Assembly (NCBI GenBank): GCA_030562195.1
Contig: JAUJPP010000005.1
Location: forward strand, 12,892,826 to 12,956,825
Length of the DNA: 64,000 nucleotides
Source: Nipponacmea schrenckii
Taxonomy: Eukaryota > Mollusca > Gastropoda > Lottiidae
Reading direction: 5' to 3'
This document shows, one piece after another, positions 1-14,000 of the stretch. Position numbers and translations under genes: made by a program. Position 1 is the stretch's first letter. Each line of letters starts with the position of its first letter. Under the pieces are notes generated by a model, which saw only the letters and a program-made list of their open reading frames with translations, was not told the origin of the DNA and made no database searches.

Positions 1-531
1 TGAACCTAATGAAATGCTTTTAAAAGCATTGAAAGGGGTTATATTGTTATTGGTACAGATTACTGTTACGGCAGCTGTGATTTGAAATCAATTTTCTATA
101 GTTACGACACACTGCGAAATACCTTTGTTTTTTTTTTTTACAATATAGAACTTGTCTATGCTTGTTTAGCATTATCAACAATCTTAAATTGCTCACTCAA
201 GTTAAGCAAAGGCAGCTGCAGTCCATTCACAAAATGGAAGATGAGGCCAACTCTACCATGTATTCATGGCTAAGACCACCTCATGCGTCTCCTGAAGATT
301 GATATATAGCTCTTGAAAATGTACCTCGTGTAATTGAAGACCAGTTTCTGTGCATGCTCAAATATCTTGCCGTAACTTTAGTGTGGAATCCCATGTTCAC
401 GGTTGTCGTAACAGTACTCACTTTCTAGTTTATATTTAATACAATTTACTTATGTATATTTATACCTTTTGCTTATTTTTCTACTTCGCTTATGCTTTTA
501 TTTAATATTTTGCGATATTTTGTTGCCTTTG

Positions 532-828
532 TTAGATGAGTTTTGAGTGAAGAACTATTTCTTGTTTATTTGGAAAGCCATGTGAAGTAAAATATTCAAA
601 TTTCATCTTGCAACTGTATTGCGTACCCTGGAAAGAGCATGAATTTGTTTTGTCCGATTTATAATTTTTTTCAACAGTATCTGTTTTCAGCTTTGGAAGT
701 TTAGTCACATAATTTGAATTTTTCCAGTATGGTCGTTGTAAGGAATGTTGCCGTCTCATGAAAAAAACACGAAATGAAAAACATTCCGAAGTCGATAACA
801 TAACAATTAGACAATATAGAAGGGACAT
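532..828 (-). CDS. Candidate small secreted protein, 98 aa, single exon
   Basis: An ATG at 828 opens a 98-codon frame. The first 18 residues (MSLLYCLIVMLSTSECFS) look like a signal peptide. The mature part is basic with two Cys and several aromatic residues, resembling no family I know. An AATAAA lies about 30 nt after the stop (minus strand, near 497-502), which supports a complete short transcript. In AT-rich DNA a hydrophobic N terminus can arise by chance, so this is only a candidate. Confidence 0.35.
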   Translation of the reverse strand: MSLLYCLIVMLSTSECFSFRVFFMRRQHSLQRPYWKNSNYVTKLPKLKTDTVEKNYKSDKTNSCSFQGTQYSCKMKFEYFTSHGFPNKQEIVLHSKLI

Positions 829-879
829 GATAGCCCAAAACTTGCTCACAAACAGTTATAATATTTCACAACTAAATTA

Positions 880-1150
880 AACACTTTTGATCAAACGTGA
901 TAATTTTCCTCGTCTCTGGAATCAAAACGTGATAAAATTTCCCTTTCTAGATCAAAATGTGATAATCTTTCAATGTCTGTAATCAGAACGTGATTATCTT
1001 TCTTGAAATTAAAATGAGAAAATCTTCCACATTATTATCTAGAACCAAAACTTGATAATCTTCCATATCTAGAACCAAAACTTGATAATCTTCCACATTC
1101 ATGATTAAAAACCGGCTGCTACAGCCTATTTGCTGCTACAGCCTATTTTT
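880..1150. repeat. Degenerate about 33-bp tandem repeat
   Basis: Around seven diverged units centred on AATCAAAACGTGATAATCTT spaced at 30-34 bp. A 17-bp doublet (CTGCTACAGCCTATTTG) ends it at 1115-1148. Confidence 0.7.
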
Positions 1151-1220
1151 TCAATTATACCACAATCTAGAATCAAAATATGTGACTATGGAATATATCT
1201 CCCACTGAATTGAATTATAA

Positions 1221-1712
1221 GTTCTGAATTATGAATTAAGATTCTTAATTTGGAATTATTGTTTTGAATTTGGAATTATTGTTCTTAATTTGGAATTATT
1301 GTTCTTAATTTGGAATTATTGTTTTGAATTTGGAATTATTGTTATGAATTTGGAATTATTGTTTTGAATTTGGAATTATTGTTTTGAATTTGGAATTATT
1401 GTTTTGAATTTGGAATTATTGTTTTGACTTTGGAATTATTGTTTTGAATTTGGAATTATTGTTTAGAATTTGGAATTATTGTTATAATTTGGAATTATTG
1501 TTTAGAATTTGGAATTATTGTTATGAATTTGGAATTATTGTTTAAAATTTGGAATTATTGTTATTAATTTGGAATTATTGTTATGAATTTGGAATTATTG
1601 TTTAGAATTTGGAATTATTGTAATGAATTTGGAATTATTGTTATGAATTTGGAATTATTGTTATGAATATGAAATGGAATTATTGTTATGAATATGGAAT
1701 TATTGTTTTGAA
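1221..1712. repeat. 20-bp minisatellite
   Basis: About 23 units of TTTGGAATTATTGTTTTGAA with small variants (TTTAG, TTATG). A poly-T run follows at 1737-1757. The flanking stretch to 2600 shows no gene. Confidence 0.95.
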
Positions 1713-2611
1713 TTTGAAATTTTTTTCTGAGTTGGATTTTTTTTTTTTTTTTTTTTCATGATTTTAGATACTTTTACTAAATTTCACAGATTTTTGCCGA
1801 ATTCGGATATTTAAAGTTTTCAAATTTTATACCAACATTTTGGTTCCTCTTATGACTTTTGTGGAGAGGATTAGGACTATTTTCCTGAGTGGATTTGTAC
1901 AAATTGGTTCTGGGTTAACATAAGTAAACGTATCCCTAGCACATTTAAAAGTGCTATTTAGCCCATTTATTACTAACAATAAAATTGTAAAGTGTAATTT
2001 AATTGAAGATCAAGTTGTCTTCATTATTCGATATTTTTGTCCAGTTTAAATTTATACTGATCATAAACTTGAAAGAAATTAGGTAATAAATTGCATATTA
2101 TATATCCTAGATATAGTTCTAAAGATTACTATATTTTGTTTCAATTTTAAATTCATTATATTTCTATTATATCATCCTATTTCTTGGAAAATAAAAGGGT
2201 TGGCTTCAACATGTTTTTTTCTTAAGGTGAGGATACGAAGGGCCGTATGCAGCCCTCGTACTTAACCTAAACCAAGACCTTGATCTTTACGAAAGTCGTG
2301 ATCAACTTTGAGTTTCAAATGTATAAAAATAAAAAGGAAAGTCGTTTATGTTAACTTGATGTTAAATTAGACTTGAGCCCAAGTTCAACTTTAATTAAGG
2401 TAAGAGTGCTGCATACGGGGAAAACTGTTTAAAACACTAGATTCAAAACTAACCTAAACATCTGTGGTTCCTGCAGTTCCACCACATCTTAGTGTTTGAC
2501 GCCCAAACTTATCACAAAATCTGTTGATATCACACAAGTCCCAAAGTTTTATTGTCATTACTTATACTAACACTGTTGAGAACATATCCAGTCTTGTTTG
2601 GGGTTGAAGCT

Positions 2612-2978
2612 ATTTTGAACATAGGCGTACGGGACAAATTCGATCATATTCGGGCAAAATTCTCGACATATTCGGGCACTGAAAGTTTCCGAGTCTTCTT
2701 GGTTTTTTTTTAGAAAAATACCCACTTATATTGCCGGGAACCGATTCCTGCCGAATCCCTAGATTCTATTGAAGCAAAATACCCGAATATCGAGATATTC
2801 GTGTGGAAGCCTTGTGATATCTACCTTGGTTGTTTGGACACTAGGATTCATGGAGGCTTCGGATTTGATCACCGGGCATCGTCAAGGTCATTATCAAGCA
2901 CCGCGTTCAGTAGAATTTGGGCACAATTCTCTCCCGAACACCCAGTTTCAAAACCTCCCGTACGCCTATGATTTTGAA
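2612..2978. mobile_element. hAT-like MITE, copy 1
   Basis: Terminal inverted repeats CATAGGCGTACGGGA and TCCCGTACGCCTATG bound a 351-bp element (2620-2970). It is flanked by an exact 8-bp target duplication ATTTTGAA, the length expected for the hAT superfamily. No transposase is present; the open frame at 2769-2990 is incidental. A second copy lies at 36054-36639. Confidence 0.85.
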
Positions 2979-2989
2979 CACAAAAAATA

Positions 2990-4855
2990 ACAATCTTACA
3001 CTATTAAATTTAAATTATTGATATAAATTAGATATTAGACAATATTTATAATCTGATATATTTTACACAAAGCTTAAACAAATTAGTAGCAAAAACAGTT
3101 TTATAAATTATCTCAAAAAGCAACATAATATAATCCTATATGAAATATGTCATAAATATTAAGCAGTAAAAATTCATTGTTAAATTGTGTTAAAACACAC
3201 ATGTATATATTATAAATTTTTAAATATTTTTCAAATTTCAATTAGACGTCTGTGGTTCCTGCAAAACCACATCAACTAAGGGTTTGGAACTCTGATCCAG
3301 AAAGGCCTAAGATTCAAGTATATTTTGAGATTTTGTTATCAAACATTTAGTTTAGTGTGGACTTGCAGGAACTCAAGGCATCTGATTGAAAATTGATTGA
3401 AATGATGCAAATTGATGCTATGAGTGTCCTTGATACGCATAAAAAATAATAGAAAACCTCTTACAAACCATTTAAGATGAATCTATTATTGTAACACATA
3501 CAATTAGATTTTTCAGCAAAATCAGAAGGTTAGCACCATTTAAGTTACCTTTAAACCTGTCACCTTTATTATATTTTATTTTAATGAACTTCCAAATCAC
3601 ATGGTAAGGTCAGTTCAACTAGGATTGCACATATCTTACTCTCCAAAGAATGTGTTTAAAATGTGAATTTTCTGGTTGTAATAAATACAATAATTTATAC
3701 TAAGAAATTTGCAGGTTATAAAATAAATTGAGCAGTTACATTATCATAACAATACACTCATTAGCACTTTAAGAAAAAAAAAAAAAAATAAAAAATTAGA
3801 ATAGATTAGCATAAATTATGAATTATTATTAATCAATGTAATACTATGAATTCATGATATAACTCATTTGTAAATTTATGTACAATACTATTATGTGGTT
3901 TTGATTTTTGACAATATAACTATAAAACACTCATTAACTAATTAATAATTAGTCTACTTAGTGTATCTCATTAACAATACTAACAAATAATACAGTAAAA
4001 AGCATCACAACCAAAAAGCTTGTCAAAAGTTCATTATGTCTGTATCAACCGAACTTTAGTAAGCCATTTTCAGAACACAATAAATACATGGATCTGATTG
4101 ATATCCAAATGAGATGTAAAAGTTATTAGTTTCTCTGGTTCCAATACAATATTTTATATTTCAAGCTAGAACATTCCAATCTTATATGTATCTTTTGGGG
4201 CAAATTAATCCAATATTGTGGCTGACTCCTTAATGTCTTGTATAATGTCATATGTCGCGAAATTACTTTTAGAGAAAAGGATCAAGCATACACAATTATT
4301 TCTAGCCTACCCATTTAACAGTTGGTCAGACAGGAAAATTTGGAAAGAAGACTTTTGCAGGGTCATATACATTTGGTACATTGAGTAACCAAGCAAATGA
4401 CCTAAAGATTCCAATGCTCAGAATGATAAGCCTTCAGGGTATTTAATACCAATGATGTATTATATCTAATGATATTTAAGAAATTGTATTGATTAGAGAT
4501 CAAGGTCTACTTCCATCCAAACAGTAGGGCCTACCAATTAAGTCAACATTATAACAATCTAGAAGTTTTAAACATATGAAAAACAGCTGCCTTTTTGACA
4601 GAATTAACACACTTATTTATCTGCGCTCATTTCCAGTAAAACACTAGCAAATAAATTGTTAAAGCATAGACATATACTACACATAATTTGACACAGGGTT
4701 TGATATAGAATCATGAAGTGGAATCTTTTGAATTAGGTAACTCCTTGGTTTTGGAATTGTCAACAGTTTTTTTCAGCGTTTTGTCTGTTTTTTTACTGGA
4801 CGTTTTAGTTTTTACAGTACTGTTATCAGTAACATTTGTAATATCCACAGCATTG
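2990..4855 (-). other. Probable 3' UTR and downstream flank of the FGD-like gene
   Basis: No coding potential was seen. The tract is AT-rich and unique except for a poly-A run near 3774-3795. An AATAAA on the minus strand lies around 3566-3571, but the real polyadenylation site cannot be chosen by eye. A short inverted pair (GTGGTTCCTGCA near 3250 and GCAGGAAC near 3366) may be a degraded small transposon related to sequences near 2460 and 19930. Confidence 0.4.
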
Positions 4856-5075
4856 TCAGACCTCACATTTTTTACTGATAGTTTGGTCAGAACCGTCATT
4901 TTTAACACTTCCTGTAACATTGTCTGTAGATGTATCACTATTATTATTATTATTATTATTGTATGTGTCACTACTAGCACCTCCACTACTCGCACTACTT
5001 GTAGATTGTGATGAAAATCTCTGTGTGATATCTGGAAGTTCTGCTTTGACAACTTTTTCCAAGATACTAAACCAT
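4856..5075 (-). CDS. FGD-like gene, last coding exon 20
   Basis: Begins by completing a Lys codon, then [20 protein letters not shown]; the Trp and helix end PH2. The remaining tail is low-complexity Ser/Gly/Asn, with a run of seven Asn encoded by an (AAT)7 microsatellite, ending SKKCEV and a TGA at 4858-4856. Other open frames over 4711-5102 on either strand are shadows. Confidence 0.9.
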
Positions 5076-8000
5076 CTGAAGAAGAAAAGAAGAAAAATTT
5101 AGTAAAAATACCATAATCATCATTTAATATTGACAGTGACTGACAACCTTATAACACAATATCTCTACAATACAAGTGATGCCTTTTGACCTGCCATAGT
5201 ATTGTTAATATCTGTCATGATATTGTTAATATCTGTCAGAGTATTGTTAATATCTGTCATGGTATTGTTCATACCAGTCATGATATTGTTAATACCTGTC
5301 ATAGTATTGTTAATACCTGTCATAGTATTGTTAATATCTGTCAGAGTATTGTTAATATCTGTCATAGTATTGTTAATATCTGTCATGGTATTGTTCATAC
5401 CAGTCATGATATTGTTAATACCTGTCATAGTATTGTTAATACCTGTCATAGTATTGTTAATATCTGTCAGAGTATTGTTAATATCTGTCAGAGTATTGTT
5501 AATATCTGTCAGAGTATTGTTAATACCTGTCAGAGTATTGTTAATATCTGTCATGGTATTGTTAATACCAGTCATGATATTGTTAATACCTGTCATGATA
5601 TTGTTAATACCAGTCATGATATTGTTAATACCTGTCATGATATTGTTAATACCTGTCATGATATTGTTAATACCAGTCATGATATTGTTAATATCTGTCA
5701 TGATATTGTTAATACCTAGTCATGATATTGTTAATACCAGTCATGATATTGTTAATACCAGTCATGATATTGTTAATACCTGTCATGATATTGTTAATAT
5801 CTGTCATGATATTGTCCATACCCCCTGTCATGATATTGTTAATACCTGTCATGATATTGTTAATACCTGTCATGATATTGTTAATACCAGTCATGATATT
5901 GTTAATACCTGTCATGATATTGTTAATACCTGTCATGATATTGTTAATACCAGTCATGATATTGTTAATACCAGTCATGATATTGTTAATACCTGTCATG
6001 ATATTGTTAATACCAGTCATGATATTGTTAATACCAGTCATGATATTGTTAATACCTGTCATGATATTGTCAGTATCACAACACCCACAAGTATCACCAA
6101 ACTCACTCAGTACTGCCACATTCACTCAGTAACACAATTACTCAGTACTGGCATACTCACTCAGTATTGCCATAACTACTCAGTATCACAATACCTACTC
6201 AGTATCACTAAACTCACTCAGTACTGTCACCCTCACCCAATAACACAACAATAACTCATAAATGCCAAATTAACTCAGTATCACCATAGTTACCTAGTAC
6301 TCCCATAATAAATCAATACTGCCAGACTTAGGCAGCAAATCATCACACAATAAAAAGAGATGGAAACTTACTTTTTAGTATGTAATTTATGATCAGTTTC
6401 AAAATAATAATTCTTCTTTAATGATTTGTTAGAAATTTTGAATATATTGGTCTTATCATGAAGATTTTTGCACATTTCAACTTGGTAACCAGGCAATGCC
6501 AATGCTGTTAAGGCACTATCATCCTGAAAATAATAGCATTACTCTAAATTTCAAGTTCAGAAGATTACTGACTGGTTATGGGATGGATAGGACAATAATA
6601 ATTTGAAGTTCCTTGTGCTACATGCTGTACATATTTATCATTCATGCAGAATATAAACACCAGTAAACTGGCACCTCTAAACGGCAATCCGGCATCGAAA
6701 TTAAGCCCCAAAGTAGTTACTTCATAGTTAATTGGTCTCTCTAAACTGGCATAAAAATTTGTTTGCAGATTAATTGACGTTACTCAGTGGACGACATTAC
6801 AGATAAATATAACACTAATCCAATTTAAATATTAATTTCCTCAGTTTCACTGGCTGATTATTACACTATTACTATTTTATTACTATTTATTTCAGCCAAG
6901 TTTAAAAATTTCAATATTTTGGACATCCTAAGAGGTAGTAACCTTAAATAATCCTGCTATGAACAATAAAGACAAGCTACATAGCTTAATGTCAAATGGT
7001 TAAAGAAAAAATCCTGCTTACCTGATCAGATTTAAAGGAATACAATACAAAAGTGTCATGAACGGCAAAATATCTCTTCATCCAACTCCTACCCTTGTCA
7101 GCAGACATGTTTAAATAGGAGGCAATTAAACTAGCATCACTGGCTTTAACCTACAGATACATGTTTAAATAGGAGGCAATTAAACTAGCATCACTGGCTT
7201 TAACCTACAGATACATGTTTAAATAGGAGGCAATTAAACTAGCATCACTGGCTTTAACCTACAGATACATGTTTAAATAGGAGGCAATTAAACTAGCAAC
7301 ACTGGCTTTAACCTACAGATACATGTTTAAATAGGAGGCAATTAAACTAGCATCACTGGCTTTAACCTACAGATACATGTTTAAATAGGAGGCAATTAAA
7401 CTAGCATCACTGGCTTTAACCTACAGATACATGTTTAAATAGGAGGCAATTAAACTAGCATCACTGGCTTTAACCTACAGATACATGTTTAAATAGGAGG
7501 CAATTAAACTAGCATCACTGGCTTTAACCTACAGATACATGTTTAAATAGGAGGCAATTAAACTAGCATCACTGGCTTTAACTTACAGATACATGTTTAA
7601 ATAGGAGGCAATTAAACTAGCATCACTGGCTTTAACCTACAGATACATGTTTAAATAGGAGGCAATTAAACTAGCATCACTGGCTTTAACCTACAGATAC
7701 ATGTTTAAATAGGAGGCAATTAAACTAGCATCACTGGCTTTAACTAACAGATACATGTTTAAATAGAAGGCAATTAAACTAGGATCACTGGCTTTAACTT
7801 ACAGATACATGTTTAAATAGGAGGCAATTAAACTAGCATCACTGGCTTTAACTTACAGATACATGTTTAAATAGGAGGCAATTAAACTAGCATCACTGGC
7901 TTTAACCTACAGATACATGTTTAAATAGGAGGCAATTAAACTAGCATCACTGGCTTTAACCTACAGATACATGTTTATTAAACTAGCATCACTGGCTTTA

Positions 8001-11000
8001 ACCTACAGATACATGTTTAAATAGGAGGCAATTAAACTAGCATCACTGGCTTTAACCTACAGATACATGTTTAAATAGGAGGCAATTAAAATAGCATCAC
8101 TGGCTTTAACCTACAGATACATGTTTAAATAGGAGGCAATTAAACTAGCATCACTGGCTTTAACTTACAGATACAATTATGTTAACCAAAATAATATAAA
8201 TACACAATGCAGCACATAAATACTTAATACGATTTTCCATTTTCAATGGTGATATTTTTCAAAAACTGCAAGGTGTGACTGAAGTCTAGGACTAGCCTGT
8301 TCAGTATGTAAGTTACTTTTATTAAATTCTTGTTTTTTTTATATTAATACAGCAGTCTAAATTAAAAATGTGATTCTGTAAAGCCAGAAGATATATTCAA
8401 GCTACACAATTGTCCCTGGGACACAACCAGCTTGGTATCTACCAAATTGAAAACTACAGCTCCTAAATAATTCCCTGATTAATGTAGCTGTACCACATGT
8501 GCCTCAGTAGATAATTATTAAACAAACGGACAATTATTTTAATCAGCAACATCATTATAACTAGACAGTGATAAACTTTCTGTATTTCTATCAGGTCGTT
8601 ACTTTTGATATAATTTCTGTAATAGAACCTATCTATTTTAAATCCAGAATCAGGCTCATAACGCAAACAAAATTGTAAAGTTGTGTCACTTGCTTTAATC
8701 AGAATTGATTCAGCTATCTGATGATACTTTCAGTTAAATCTTACCCTCAAATGTTTAAGAAATAGTATTGTATTTAGTCCATTTTCTCACTGTTGACCAA
8801 GTGTTTAGCGTCATCAGAAAGGCTATTATTCCTTCATATGAATCATGTGATGTTGCCATGTTTTCAACAGATGATTTAATTAGTTTCAAAGACAATTTGT
8901 GAATAAGGTCTATAAAGCCTATCATATACAACTTACATCTAATATGTTGTGTTTTTTCGGTGAGGAATCATTTGTTGGAGAATCCGGTGAATCCAATGTT
9001 TGGTGAACTATCAAATTATAACATTTCTGACAAACTTTTTCTATCTTGTTGTCAAGATATTCTAATGGTGCCTTTTTACAACATTTACTACAAATAACCT
9101 GAAAAGAGATTAATAAAATTTACTACAAAGAACCTGAAAAGAGATTAATAACATTTACTTCAAATAACCTGAAAAGAGATTAATAACATTTACTACAAAT
9201 AACCTGTAACAGAATGAGATTTCTCCTCATCAATGACACATTCAGATGTTCAGGTTATCATTTCACAATTCCTCAGTGATTGCAAGCAAATTTCAAGAAC
9301 ATTTTTAAAAATATTTTCCAATGGTATGAACAAATAAATCAAAACAATAAATTTTTACCAGTGATTTAGACACCAGGGCCCAACAGGAGAGAATATTATA
9401 TACTATAAAATACTTACCCAACCACAGCCACGACAATGATGTCTGCGACGGAATGTGGTAAATGAAGCATCACACCTCATACATATAGTAGCTGATTCAT
9501 CTGGTATCCATCTTGGTGCTCTTTCACCTATGTTACCTTCTGTTAACTGTAATACACATAAATGTAAATCGACTAAATAAAATCAAACAGCAAAAGTATA
9601 AAAATGGCTTTAATCATGATATTGCAATATACTTTGTTGAAATATTATATCGTTTTTAAAAATTCAAGTAAGTGATTCAAAATTTTTGTGAATTTCTCCC
9701 ATGTAAAAACCATACGTAGTTACATATGATAAAGTATATTTAGGTATTATGTTAATTATTTTTATATTACTCACCCCTGATTCTAGATTGGTAATAGATT
9801 GTTGTTTATCTCTGATTCGTTTCTTCTTTTCTTTTAAATCATCTACTGCCTTCTTTAAAGACTGAAAACAAACAACAAAGTTTATTGGGAACACTTTAAA
9901 ACAGACTCACTGGGTACCATACATGTGTAATCTACCCATTTTGTTTGGTTTTTACCGCTTTTGGATGTTGTCTCGTGATCTACTGCCGGGAGACACAAAT
10001 CTAGCAATATTATTTTTCTTTTCGTAACCATAATTTTCACGGGGCCTTCCGTTTTCAATGTCAAAATTCTTTACCATAAATCAATAAAACATTCTTTACT
10101 TGTATTTTAATTGCCGGTGACACGCGTTAATCTCATCCCATAATAATATTATCATTGTATGATTATAATTAATCCCCCGATTAAGATTATAATTTGATCC
10201 ATTTTTCACCCGATGTTTTCAGTGGGTACAAATATGAAGAAATGAAAATCTTGTCAATTCAACAGACCAAACAATATCATAACTTATTATCACATAAAAT
10301 GCACCATTTTTATTCTGATTTGTATAATATAGTGACTGAAATCACAAATTGTAGAAAGAGACAGCTCAAAATAATACTTACTTCATACCAGGTTACTTCC
10401 CCTTCTGGTGTTTGCCTGAAAATAAAAAAAAATAGAAAAATAATGCAATATGTTTCAGGTATTTAAATAACAGATTCTCCCAATAAACATAATAAATCTA
10501 CATATTGATTAATCCTAAAAACTTTTTCAATTTTAACTTTAGAATTAAAATTTTACACAAGTTACCTCCCCCTTTTACACAAATTACTCCCCCCTTTTAC
10601 ACAAGTTACTCCCCCTTTTACACAAATTACTCCCCCCTTTTACACAAGTTACTCCCCCCTTTTACACAAGTTACTCCCCCCTTTTACACAAGTTACTCCC
10701 CCCTTTTACACAAGTTACTCCCCCCTTTTACACAAGTTACTCCCCCCTTTTACACAAGTTACTCCCCCCTTTTACACAAGTTACTCCCCCCTTTTACACA
10801 AGTTACTCCCCCCTTTTACACAAGTTACTCCCCCTTTTACACAAGTTACTCCCCTTTACACAAGTTACTCCCCCCTTTTACACAAGTTACTCCCCCCTTT
10901 TACACAAGTTACTCCCCCCTTTTACACAAGCTACTCCCCCCTTTTACACAAGTTACTCCCCCCTTTTACACAAGTTACTCCCCCCTTTTACACAAGTTAC

Positions 11001-14000
11001 TCCCCTCTTTTACACAAGTTACTCCCCCCTTTTACACAAGTTACTTTCCCCTTTAACACTAGTTACTCCCCCCTTTTACACAAGCTACTCCCCCCTTTTA
11101 CACAAGTTACTCCCCCCTTTTACACAAGTTACTCCCCCCTTTTACACAAGCTACTCCCCCCTTTTACACAAGTTACTCCCCCCTTTTTCCTTTTAATTAG
11201 GAAATTGATAAATTTTTTCTGCATTATTCACACTTGACCTTTAATTTACAGTAGAAAACAGACTAAAACTATAATATAATCATGAATACTATACTATTGA
11301 TAATACCTTCCTTATTATATTATCATATTTTAAGATAATTTACAAAGAATAAAATAACATTATCCTGTAGATTGTTAATTAACATGATATAACTCTACAG
11401 TGGCATTCTATTGGAGAGTTTTCAAAAGGTTTCCTCTGTGCCCCAATCGAACTAAATAAAAGCGGATGTCACATTAAAAATTTTCCCATCATCGCTATTT
11501 GCATATTTTAAGCCCTTGTTTAACGCGTTCTTAACTTGTTTTTTTTGGCATTCTATAGGTTCTATAAATGAATTCAAAATTTAAAATTTCTAAAATAATC
11601 ATTGACTGTTATATCACAAGCAGCATAAAAAAAGGTAAACATTCTGCACATACCAATTTTTTATAAAATTGAAAGTGAAAACCACAGCTTTCATAGTATC
11701 AACAAGAAATTTTGACCGACTATCAGAGTAAAGCAGAGAATATATCCTAGACTGGGTTCTAGAAAAAACTAATGATATATTTGTACTTACTCATCTAATA
11801 GTTCTATGGTTTTTTGTTTACTGAGTAAATTAAAAGTACCAGATATACTCAAATTATCACCATCTTTAGTCTGGAGTATATAATTTATATATTTTTCAAT
11901 AGAAATTGGCAACTTGATGCAGTGTGTAGGCCAATATTGAAAGTTAATGAAATAAAATTAATGCAGTGAAATTTCTGTAACCTGTAAACAATGTTTATTG
12001 CCTCCATAGCAAACTTACTGAAGAGTGTCAAAATGGAAGTGGCAAATTCAGTTCAATATTTCGTGAGCTTGCTTCAGGAAAATTACTTTTCCTTTCATTC
12101 TGGGCAATTAATGCTGGAGAGAAGTCATGAATTACAATTTCGGAAACAATGACATAGTCAGTATTTAGTATTTAAAGTTTGATGACTGGGATCAACCTTG
12201 TATCCATGGTTTCAAAATTCATGGAATGACGCTATTTGGGAAACATTGGCAGAAATTTCCTTTATGGATAATATGAAGTCCATCTTGAAGTGCCCTCAGA
12301 ACAAAATAACTATTCCTATTACCTCCATGCTCTCTATATCCATCTGGGCTTTAACTTTATATGCTCCTAACATTGGTTCACTACATATTAATAACAAATC
12401 ATTAAACTGAAAGTAGAAATATCATAATGAAATATGATGGCGAAAAAAACAATATTAAGTCTATGGCACTGGTTGATTAACTGTCTTGAAGGCACAAGAT
12501 AGTGCCCCTTATTTCAATATCATTTTTCATTTCTCCAAATAAAACACCCGGCAAGTGAGTCCTGAGGTTTGTAAGTAAGTCCCTTAGGTTTTTATCATTT
12601 AATTGCCTTTCTCTTGAGACAACCCTCTGGGTGCAGGTTTTCATCTAAACCACAAACAACAAAAACCAAGGGCTGTAGGAGATTTTTTAATATTAAATTA
12701 TAAAAAGAAATCCGGCACTGTTTTACTTTCGCACCCCACTACTTCCCGTAAAGCTATTGATTTGAAACTTGGCAGAGAGGTACTTATATGTGTCCTGAAT
12801 ATTCACAGCAAATTTCAGATGATTCCGACCATTCCTTCTATTTTTAATAAGGTTCAAATCGATAGCTTTACGGGAAGTTTGGGGGTGCGCAAGTTATCCT
12901 TGCTAAGAATAAAAATGTATTGCAAAGTTGATCATCCTTCACAATACACAAATAATAGTCAACGGGTCAACTTAATTACAGTTAGTGAAAAAGAGTGAAT
13001 TGTAAGGCAATGGGTGAAAACGTTGTTTTTGGCCGATAGTTTATGATAAAGACACCACTGTGTATAATCTAATACAGATAAAACAGTGCAGAATTGATAT
13101 AAATAAAATTTAGTAAGTTAGTGTTAGTAACCATCTGAGTGGACAAAGATGGACAACAAAGTAGCCTACTTACTAAAAATAAATAACGGGACAGCTTTTC
13201 TCCACTTCTTGCTGCTATTTTGATAATAAGACCTTCTCGTATAAGCTCTCTAGTTGGTGAGATAAAATCTATATTTATACCACGTAAACTTTGATGTATT
13301 TCTAACAATTTGCGGAACTTTTCCTGAAAAGCAAAATCATAATTAACCAGGAATTATTTTTCATTATATACAAAAATGCAGACCTTATGCTTGTATTCAA
13401 AGAAAACTATATTTTACAAGGATAACTACTTAGGTTCACAAGTCCACCGTGACAGGGATCCTTTCTACCAGCTGGTCCTTGGCCAAACCTCTTGGTGTTG
13501 ATCTTTCCCGGATTATAGAAATTGAGATTTTAAAACAGTAAAATTTTCTTCATAAACATGATAGATTTCATAATAGAGGTTTGATTTCACAGGCTTTTAA
13601 TAGGAATTATTCAGGGCATAAAGTATAATATCAAGGCAGTTATTTGACTAGTTTATTTCAAGTAGTGTACCGGTACTTACTATTTTTTTCATGGCTTCAT
13701 TGGCATGACTTGCTGCTTTAGTGACAAGATCTAGGGCAGCTAGAAAGAAACATGATATTATACAATATACATATAGTGTGAAGTAATATATTAAAATTAT
13801 CAACCAAATACAGTATAATGTATTAATATAAACAATGAAAATATCATATAATATCATATAATATATGTATTGATGTATCTTTTCATATAAAATCAAGAAA
13901 ATAATGTTGGTATCATTAGATATATGGTGTGTTTATCGAAAAATAAGTGCCAATAGCACGTTCCCGTTCAGGGGCTGTAAGTCGCTGCATCATGTTGGTG

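Noticed and set aside
5165..6254. Long overlapping open frames on both strands (INNIMTG and MILLIPV repeats)
   Set aside because: Created by a 21-bp tandem repeat without stops, located inside an intron of a well-supported gene.
10505..11056. 183-codon open frame of PPFTQVT repeats
   Set aside because: Translation of the 22-bp C-rich minisatellite within an intron; no start context or homology.
10382..11185. Idea that the 22-bp array derives from exon 14, like the arrays at exons 17 and 18
   Set aside because: Only a loose match (AGTAAC with flanking G-rich bases) to exon 14 and no adjacency to its acceptor; likely coincidence.
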